From Boesenbergia rotunda (taxonomy: Eukaryota > Streptophyta > Magnoliopsida > Zingiberales > Zingiberaceae): 64,000 nt of DNA. Of this stretch, positions 55,635 through 64,000 are shown piece after piece; position 1 is the first letter of the stretch; every line of letters begins with the position of its first letter. The notes below the pieces were generated by a model. That model had not been told where the DNA came from and did not search any database. It saw nothing but the letters and a program-made list of their open reading frames with translations. The position numbers and the translations under genes are program-made. The DNA lies in the NCBI GenBank assembly GCA_024364735.1, contig JAGFNQ010005245.1:222646-286645 (forward strand), given 5' to 3'.

Positions 55635-57577
55635 TGTAGGATCGTTTTCGTACGCTAGAGGGGGGGGTGAATAGCAATTTTCGAATATCTTCTACCTACA
55701 CGGTTAGTTTGCGCAGTGGAATATACAATAAAAATAATAAGACAAAACTAACCAATGCTAACAATGAAGATTTACTTGGTATCCACCCCGGACGGGTGAC
55801 TAATCCAAGAATTCGTCGGTGGATCACTCCCTGGATAACCTCCGGCTAGCTCGTGTCGCTCCTTGTGGGTGGAGAAACCTCGCCACAGCACCAAGCACAC
55901 TCTGAGCACAAAAACTACTATCTTGCCTTTAACCAAGATAAGATTCGTCAAAAATCTCAGCCCCCACGAAGTCCTCTTTAAATAGGACTCAGGCTGAAAC
56001 CCTCGCCACCAGTCGACTGCTCCCAGGGCAGTCGACTGGTGCCACTGAAATTCGACCGTTGCACCCTAACGTTCGAATTCTCAGCCAACTCACCAGCCAC
56101 CTACCAGTCGACTGCTCCCAGAGCAGTCGACTGGTCCCCGGCCAGAACTCTTCTGTGAGTTTCATCAGTCGACTGCCCCCAGGCCAGTCGACTGGTCTAC
56201 TCACCCACCTAAGGTCACCCTTCCTGAGTACATTCCACTCCGCACTCGAACCCTAGGATTTCCTGAGTACAATCACACAGCACTCGTACCCTCACGACTT
56301 GACTGACTCCTCTTCCGCAGCCTCGACTATTGCCTTCGCGCCCTCTTCATCTTCGGCTCCCGTCCCTTTGATGCACGCAAGCCTCCAGCTTGTCTCCATG
56401 TCATCCTTCACGCATGCCTCGAAGTCCGCACCCATCAGCTCATCGTCCCTGCTCTTCAAGGTCCCTCGGGTGCACACAAGCCTCCAGCTTGTCTTCATTC
56501 CACCCTTCACCGTACCGAGGTCGTCCAGCCAAGTCCATATGTGTAACCTATACAACCTGCACACTCAACATACACATATAAGAATACAAGGGTAAACCTA
56601 ATTTAAACCCTTTGCCCAAACATCAAAATACTTTGTCACTCCGGATCAAAGATTGCCTCAACAGGTGACTCGTGTGCAAGCAGGGCCTGCGTACGTTGAA
56701 AGCAAATGAATCAACATTTTACCATTTGAGTTTCCTTTTGCTACCTGCTCAAGAATGTAACGAAAATATTAATTTAAAATTAATGATGATTCTGTAACGT
56801 CTCGACATTAATAGCATTATTAAACTCATTAATGTGATTCCGTAATGTCATGGCATTAATAACATTATTAAATGCATTAATGATGATTTCTTAACGTTTC
56901 GACATTAATGACATGATTAAATGCATTAATGGTTATTTTGTAACATCTCGGCATTAATAACGACATTAAACCAAGAATTATGGCCATTTATTACTGCCAT
57001 ATTTGAACGCTTCTATATAAGGAGATTGTAAGCAAAAGCAAAGATATAAGAAGAGAAGCGAAAACAAAAGAAATCTCCATTCGCCTGTGTTCCCACTTAT
57101 AATGACTCAAGGTGACTCGTGTATAAACACGATCTGCGTATGTTGAATGTCGGACCGATTGGGATAAAATTTACCTAAGCGAATAAACTAACATTTTACC
57201 ACTTGAATTTCCTTTTGCTACCTGCTCAAGAATATAACTGAAGCATTACTTTGAAATTAATGGCGATTCTGTAACATCTCGGCATTAATGGTGTTATTAA
57301 ACTCGTTAATGTGATTCTGTAATGTCATGGCATTAATGACGTCATTAAATATATTAATGGTGATTCCATAACGTTTTGACAATAATCGCATTATTAAACG
57401 CATTAATGGTGATTTTGTAACGTCTCGGTATTAATGACAACATAAACCCAACATTATAACCATTTATTGTTGCTAGGGTTGAGCACTCCTATATAAGGAG
57501 GTCGTGAGCAAGAGTAAAGAGATAAGAAGAAAAGCAAAGTGAAAGAGATCTCTATCCACCTGTGTTCCCACTTACTC
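55620..57577 (+). repeat. duplicated promoter-like repeat (about 450-475 bp per copy)
   Basis: Copy 1 is 55620-55634 plus 56669-57100 (interrupted by the solo LTR) and copy 2 is 57101 to about 57577. Both run from AATGACTCAAGGTGACTCGT to CTGTGTTCCCACTTA. Each has four ~49-bp subrepeats with TAACGTCTCG and CATTAATG and a TATATAA box (57014-57020, 57490-57496) followed by an AG-rich leader. Copy 2 has about 30 extra bases after GTATGTTGAA. It may be the U3 region of the decayed copia element to the right. Confidence 0.8.
55635..56663 (-). repeat. solo LTR of the CAGTCGACTG Sirevirus-like family, TSD GGTGA (1029 bp)
   Basis: The minus-strand ends are TGTTGAGGCAATC (56663) and CGATCCTACA (55635). 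GGTGA at 55630-55634 and 56664-56668 is the target duplication. It shares the palindromes, the CCGGACGGGTGAC-type segment and the C-run block with the LTR at 38167. Confidence 0.93.
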
Positions 57578-58189
57578 TCATTCCTACTTACTCTCATCTT
57601 TTCTGTCGTGTGTAGTCTGATCGACAGAATACCTGTGATAACATTCGGGTACCACTCAGTTCGCCATGACCACCAGTGTTGGGTGGAGATCGTGGTTCAC
57701 CATTGTATCCTAGGAAACAAATGACCTGAGATAACCTCAACGCACAGTCGGAGGTAAGACGAATCTATTTCAAAGAAACTGCATTGAGTGTAGGTCTTGA
57801 CTTCTTTATTTCTTGACTCATCGTTCCACTTGGGAATAGTCGGGTAACATCCTCCCAACTCGACAATTAGAACAGACAATGCTTCTTCCTGACTCGACAA
57901 CATTCGAATCCTGGAGACTACACTTGGACTCAGAAATTTGGAGGCTTGGCAGTTACCAACTCGAGCAAGTCGTTGATCAAGAAGTCGAGCAAAATTCCGA
58001 CTTGGACTAGAAGTAATGTTCCAGCCACCAGAAGCTTGGCAAAATCAACCCCCTCTAGTAGTCTGAAATTATCAGTTCAAGTCATCTTGGCAGATAAGTT
58101 GAATTTGATTGAGTGTAATTTCAATTCACTTAAGTCCCTAAATATCTCTGGCAAATTGTCCAACAATCTTGAAATAGATTTGATTATAT
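57578..58189 (+). other. leader-like sequence before decayed gag
   Basis: No recognisable coding was found. It lies between the duplicated promoter-like repeat and the gag remnant, so it may be R/U5 and leader of that element. No TGGTATCAGAGC primer site is visible. Confidence 0.35.
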
Positions 58190-60960
58190 TATGATGACCA
58201 CGAAAAATGTTGAGGTGCAACAGACTCATCGTATGAAAACCCCCTCTGCTCCAATTGGAAATGTTCCAATCAACCATGGTGAAAAGCCAAAGAAGTTCAC
58301 TTAGTTAAATTTTAAGAGGTGGCAGCAAAAGATGTTCTTTTACCTGACCACGCTCAATCTGGCTTGGTTCTTGACTGAGGACCCTCCCAAGCATGCTGAG
58401 GATGCTGATGTCCATGAACATCAGTGTGGTGGAGTCTTGGACTTATTCTAAATTCCTATGTCGGAACTACATCCTCAACTATCTTGTCGACTCATTATAT
58501 GTTGTATACAACACAAAGAGAACAATTAAAGAGCTATGAGAGTCCCTATACAAGAAATAAAGACAGAGGATGTAGTGTAACGACCCTCCCTCCTCACTCT
58601 TGAAGGGACATCACATCACTTTCCTACTTAACTAGGACCAGTCAACTGACTCCTTGAGCAGTCGACTGGTGCCAGTCGACTCCTAGGCCAATTCACTCAA
58701 CCAATCTTTCTGTTCGAAATTTGGTCGGGGATCAGTCGACTGGTGGGACTACCAGTTGATTGATGCAGTCGACTCAGCCTGGAAATCACTTGACCAATAT
58801 TTCTGTTCCCTTGATTTCACTGAGGGCAGTCGACTGACTCCTTGAGCAGTCGACTGATACTTCTGGAATTTCGATTCCAGACTTTAGAAAATTTGGACAA
58901 CTTAATGGGTACATTTCTACTTCAATTGCACTGAGATTATAGAACTCACAATCATAATAACCAAAATACTTGGACTAGATTATACTCCATTTAGCATGCA
59001 TCTCAAACTCCAAATCTTTTGTGGGATAACAACTCAAACTTATTATCTTTGTGGAAATAAAACTACTATCATGAAACTTAAGTAAATAACTTAAAGTGCT
59101 AGCAAATCTCATCCCCAAGGATCTCACTCCACGGTTCTGCCGCCAATGACACAAATCATCCTTCCTTGAGCCTCCTTGCCTTATATCCTTTCTTTACCTT
59201 TATCTGCAGTAAAAAGATGCAAACTATAAGCAAATTGCTTAGTAAGTAGATACCTACTCTCACAAAGCATGCAATCAATATAAAACATGCTCTTGGTCAA
59301 ATAATGCTTGCTTTTAAACATATGTACTAAAAATGCTATGCTCCACATGAATATGCTCATGAATACATGAATACACTTGTAACAATGCTTGCATTTAAAA
59401 ACCTTGCTTGAAATGAAAAATGCTTATCATGCTTGAATTAAATTCTTGCTTTTGAAAACTTGAAACTTTTATATTCTTATACTTCAAAATAGATAAACAT
59501 CCTTCTTTGGGCCCGCATAGTATCAATGCGCGCATCCCTAATAGGTTTCGGGGTAGCTAGCCATCGAACCCTACTAGAGCGTCTCTACTAGGCTTGCCTA
59601 GATCTTGTGGGTCTTAGCCCGGTACATTCCACTTAATAAAAGTAATATACTTAAACTTGTAATCATACTTGTGCTTAAAATGCATAATTTAGCATATTCT
59701 TTGCACTTAAAAAAAATAATGTTCCCAAACTTGTTTTGAAAACACATCAAGACCTTGGTCTTGTTCTTATCTCATTTCTTAGTCCCAGAACTCGTTCTAG
59801 GGCTTAGTAAGACCTCGATCTTACTCAGAACTTTTATCGAGCACCTTGCGTGTCCTAACTCCCAAAACTCATTTTGGGGTCAATCAAGACCTTGGTCTTG
59901 CTATACTAAGATTACAAACACCAAAAGACTAAAAATCATGTTCTAAAATCAAACGAGAACTACTTTTACTACAGGTGAGTGATCTACTTATATCTTTATA
60001 CTTCTAAACTTACTACACCGGCGTAGGATCTAGCATGGTACTCCTCGTCTACTTCCTTCACTCGATTCGGATCTTGGGCGCAAGAAAAGAAGAGAAACCC
60101 TAGTTTCCCTCTTCTTGTTTTCGCAGGGAAGAAGAAGGAATGAGAAAACCCTTAGTTTTCTCTTCTTTCTATTCCTTTATATACTAAGTGGAAGTTGAAG
60201 CAACTTCCATAAAAGACGATTACTATCCCTTATCTTATATTGTTTCCATATACTAGTGTGATGCTTTACCACCACCTAATGGAAACTTAAATCAATGCTA
60301 AACGAGGGGTCTTGGGTTCGAGCTTCGACTTTGACCCCTTTAAAGAAATTTTTATATTTCTTTTTATTTTGGAAAAAATCTAGAAAAATACTGGAAAATT
60401 TCTTGGTGTTACATGCAGGGACTAAGAAATTTATTGTGGATCGATTCTTGAACTACAAGATGGTTGACTCTAAGACAGTGATCAACCGAGTACAGGAGCT
60501 TTAGGTGATGTTGTACGAGATCCATTCGGAAGATATGGTTCTGAGTAAAACCTTCTAGGTGAATGCTATGAAGCTATCTCTTGGATGGAAGGACTTCTAG
60601 AATTATCTAAAGCACAAGCAGAAGGAGATGAACGTAAAAGAACTCTTTGTTGGACTTCAAATTGACGAAAATAACAAGAGTTCAGAGAGAAAACTGTTCT
60701 CTCATGCTAGTGTGAAAGCCAAGGTGGTTGAGTACGATCAAAACTTGAAACGAATGAATTCTAAATCTTCCATGATGGGACCTAGAGAAAGCATAAACAA
60801 AAAATTGTCTGTGAAGTTCTTCTGTGGCTAATTCGGTCACAAATCTTAGAAATGTAAAAAGTCAAAGAAGAAGCAGGAGACCAACCTGAATGAGGGACCA
60901 GAAATGAATGACCTCTGTGCCATGATCTCCGAGCTGAACCTAGTGGGCTCAAACCTATGA
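58190..60960 (+). pseudogene. gag remnant of Tnt1-like element, split by a solo LTR
   Basis: The left part (58190-58575) reads GNVPINHGEKPKKFT, NFKRWQQKMFFYLTTLNLAW and CGGVLDLF. The right part resumes at 60414 with AGTKKFIVDRFLNYKMVDSK, QVNAMKLSLGWKDF-type remnants and ASVKAKVVEYDQNLKRMNSK, then a zinc knuckle with stops in place of Cys. The UBN2_2-type Gag fold would form the particle, but this copy is dead. Confidence 0.78.
58576..60413 (-). repeat. chromovirus-type solo LTR, TSD TGTAG/TGCAG (1838 bp)
   Basis: The minus-strand ends are TGTAACACC (60413) and GGTCGTTACA (58576), close to the 16333 LTR ends. TGTAG at 58571-58575 and TGCAG at 60414-60418 differ by one transition. It carries CAGTCGACTG palindromes (58627-58860). 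A GGGTTCGAGCTTCG B-box-like word is at about 60311. It shares a GACCAAGGTCTTG / CTCGTTCTAGG segment with the chromovirus internal leader (about 18985-19060). Confidence 0.82.
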
Positions 60961-63670
60961 TAATGATAGATCGATACTAGTGATACCTGGCATATGTGCT
61001 ACAACAAGAAACTGATCAACAACTTTAAAGAAGTCAATGAAGACAACTTATTCATGGAAAACTCAACAACCTCGGATATTATGAACCAAGAAAAAGTGGT
61101 GTTGAAGATGAACTCGGGAAAGGAGCTCACTCTGAACAATGTATTATATGTTCCAGAGATTCGAAAGAATCTGGTGTTTGGATCATTGTTAAGCAAGCAT
61201 GACTTTCGTATTATTTTTGAGTCGGACATAGTTGTATTATCCAAGAAAGGAATATTTATGGGAAAAAGTTATATATATCTGATGGGCTATTCAAGCTCAA
61301 TGTAATGACAGTTATGCCTCAGATAAATAAAATTGAAAGCTCTTTCATTTACATGCTTAAGTTTTTACGTTTGTGGTTTTGTAGATTAGGATATGTTAAC
61401 TATAATGTATTACATAGATTAATAAATATGCAAAGCATACTTACATTCAACCTTGACCCAAAACACAAGTGTGAGACTTGTGTTATAGCTAAAATGATAA
61501 GGCCATCCTTTCATCATATTAAAAAAAAATAACGAACCACTCGACTTAATTCACATCGCCATGTGCAGCTTAAAAGGTACACTGATATGTGTTGGGAATA
61601 AATACTTCGTCACTTTTGTAGATGATAATATAAAATACAATTATGTGTATCTTCTCAAAAGTAAGGATGAAGCAATAGAAAATTTTATTTTCTATAAGAA
61701 TGAGATTGAAACCAACTTAATAAAGAGATTAAGGTAGCTCGAAGTGATTGAGACAGTGAATATGTATCACTATTCGCTAAGTTGTGTGCTGAACATGAGA
61801 TCAGACATGAAACAAAAGTTCTTAATACTCCTTAGCGAAATGGAGTTGCTAAGCGAAAGAACCGCACTCTAAAAGAGATGATGAGTACTTTTTTATTGAG
61901 TTCTAGATTGTTAGATTCTATGTGGGAGGAAGCTGTGTTAATAGTTAATTACCTTTTAAATAAGGTGCCCTGAAAGAAAATCTATAAAAGCCCTTATGAG
62001 TTGTGGAATGGTAGACAATCATCCTACAATGATTTGCGAATATAAGGGTGTATTGCCAAAGTTTTAGTGCCTGATCCAAAAAGGATTAAGATAGGACCAA
62101 AAATTATTGATTGTATATTTATCATATATTCACATAATAGCAGTGCGTATCAATTTTGTATATATGAGTCATAAATATTGGATATACACAAGAACTTAAT
62201 AATAGAATCGATAAATGTCTTTTTTCGAGCATGTATTTCCATATAAGACTTGAGAGGCAGCTAGGTCCTCAAAATATGTATATGAAACATAAGAGGAAGA
62301 AGAAGATAATGAACCCGTTGAGTTTGAGCTTAGACAAAGTAAAAGAGCTCGAGTGGAAAAATCTTACGGAATAGATTTTATCATTTTATATTGGAAAGCG
62401 AGCCCTAAAGTTACGCAAAAGCAGTAAGCTCTTCTGAGGGATCTCATTGGAAAGAGACAATTACATCTGAGATAGACTCAATCTTGTAAATTCACACTTA
62501 CAAACTTGTGGAACATTCTCCGGGAAGTAAACCATTAGGGTACAAGTGGATATTCAAAAAGAAAATGAGATCAGATGACACAATTGATATGCACAAGGCT
62601 GGATTAGTAATTAAAGGTTATCGATAATGAGACGACCTTGATTACTTTGATATGTATTCTCCCGTGTCGAGAATAACAATCATTAGAGTGTTGTTGGCTA
62701 TTGTCACTCTATGAAAATTAGAAATACATCATATGGATATAAAGACAACCTTTCTAAATGGGGAGTTAGAAGAAAAAATTTACATGGAGCAACTTGAAGG
62801 ATTTTCTATGTCATGACAAAAAAAATAAGGTTTATAGATTGACGAAGTCGTTATACAACTTGAAACAAGCACCAAAATAGTGACATGAGAAATTTGATAA
62901 TTCCATGAAGGAATGTGGATTCAAATCAAAATGTGATAAATGTGTCTATATGAAAGTCACAGAGAATGACTATATCATCTTGTGCCTATACATAGATAAC
63001 ATACTTATCATTGAAAGCAATGATAAGATGATCAAATTCACTAAAGCTATATTAAACTCAAGATTTGACTTTAAAGACATGATCTTAGCTTATATGATTC
63101 TTTGAATAAAAATTCTTAGAACAATCGAAGGACTTATTCTTAGTCAGTCCAACTATGTGATCGAAGGATACGGCGATGAAAGTTGGATATATGACATACA
63201 AGGCTTGAATTCTACGAGTATATATGAATTCACTATAAGAGGTGCGACCATTTCATAGAAATTTTCTAAGCAAACCATGATAACTATATCCATGATGAAG
63301 TTTGAGTTTGTAACTCTTGACAAATGTGGTGAAGAGGCTGAATGACTATGACAATTCTTAGAAGATATTCCAAGATGACCAAAATTTATGCCTACAATTT
63401 ACATACATTGCGATAGTCAATCGACAATTGGTTGGGCATAAAGTCATCTGTACAATGGTAAGTCTAGACGTATACATCGTAAATACAATAGCATTAGGCA
63501 ACTATTCTCAACAGGAGTTATTATTGTCGACTATGTGATGTCAAAGGATAACCTAGCGGATCCACTTACTAAAGGGTTAAATTGAGAGTTAGTTGCAAGC
63601 TCATCGAGAGGGATAAGCTTGATGCTGTTGACAAATATTGGTGGAAAGGAAACTCAACCTATGCAGACTG
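60961..63670 (+). pseudogene. pol remnant of Tnt1-like element
   Basis: The protease motif reads IDTSDT in place of DTGA/DTGS. A pre-integrase zinc region follows (LGYVNYNVLHRLINMQS, CETCVIAKM) with one His lost. Integrase is broken into short frames. RT keeps LGYKWIFKKKM, MDIKTTFLNGELEEKIYMEQ and an active site degraded to YIDN (62989-63000 region). RNase H ends with DNLADPLTKGLN near 63583. The 330 bases to the window end hold no feature I can name, though the 3' LTR should start there. Confidence 0.78.
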
Positions 63671-64000
63671 AAGATCTCAAAAATTAGGTTCAAATGGACA
63701 ACCTAACTACACCGATAAAGTTGCTCACTATGGAGGAACGACCCAGTGGAACAGTGAAGGATGAAGGTTAAACACACGCCTTCTAATGATCTAATAGAGT
63801 TATGTGGAATACTCTTTAGAGATCACCTATATGAGAAAAAAGTGGAGAAGAGAATTGGAGATACAATTCTTAGAACTTCTCATAGAATTAAACATGTTCA
63901 TGGCCAAAAATGAACATACTCATGAGAACTGAATTGTATTAGGGAGAGTTTTAGATGAGATATGTAAATGTTTACACAAATGACAGAATTGTTCAAGAGC

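Larger units (their letters stand above)
58190..63670 (+). mobile_element. decayed Ty1/copia element, Tnt1/Tork-like
   Basis: Gag, protease, integrase, RT and RNase H remnants occur in copia order with dozens of stops and shifts. The Gag type (FKRWQQKMFFYLTTLNLAWF) and the end of RNase H (MSKDNLADPLTKGLN) are typical of Tnt1-like elements. A chromovirus-type solo LTR (58576-60413) splits gag. It is much older than the other copia elements in the window. Confidence 0.8.

Noticed and set aside
55620..58190. Endogenous pararetrovirus promoter region
   Set aside because: No viral movement, coat or RT domain is linked to it; the nearest coding sequence is copia gag. It was left as a promoter-like repeat.

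Overview
The window is plant nuclear DNA made almost entirely of nested, decayed LTR retrotransposons. I found no intact host gene, rRNA, functional tRNA or CRISPR array. The Sirevirus, chromovirus and Tat lineages, GT-AG introns, tRNA-iMet primer sites and AT-rich filler point to a large-genome angiosperm. A monocot, perhaps Zingiberales, is only a guess.

Layout. (1) 1-7912, minus strand: a Sirevirus-type Ty1/copia element (family A) that runs off the left edge, with gag, protease, integrase, RT and RNase H plus a 2.2-kb LTR packed with small palindromes. (2) 7913-12266: AT-rich DNA with an 18-bp perfect hairpin, a GGAGCTGA repeat patch and three copies of a ~393-bp tandem repeat. (3) 12267-16332: a minus-strand LTR fragment, then the 5' LTR, primer site and leader of an unidentified element. 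(4) 16333-25465: a Tekay/Del-type chromovirus with two ~2.34-kb LTRs. (5) 25466-33174: the 3' two thirds of a second family-A Sirevirus, including a third, env-like ORF that appears to have its own leader and an intron. (6) 33175-50566: the 3' half of a Tat-lineage Ty3/gypsy element. It holds a second (archaeal-type) RNase H and integrase, about 42 copies of a 66-bp minisatellite, a multi-exon antisense gene and a 3' LTR. Two gag-only Sirevirus-like elements are nested in it, with TSDs CTAGA and TTCTC. (7) 50567-58189: filler holding two clean solo LTRs (TSDs AATTT and GGTGA) and a duplicated promoter-like repeat. (8) 58190-64000: a badly decayed Tnt1/Tork-like copia element split by a chromovirus-type solo LTR.

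The most interesting signals are these. The Tat antisense gene has three consensus-flanked introns of 69-71 bp, and its reading frame closes exactly when the nested copia element and one TSD copy are removed. The Sirevirus ORF3 looks like a self-contained transcription unit. The LTRs carry arrays of short hairpins whose stems co-vary between units. The CAGTCGACTG palindrome occurs in both copia and gypsy LTRs. All boundaries, TSDs and splice sites were read by eye; no alignment or database search was run.
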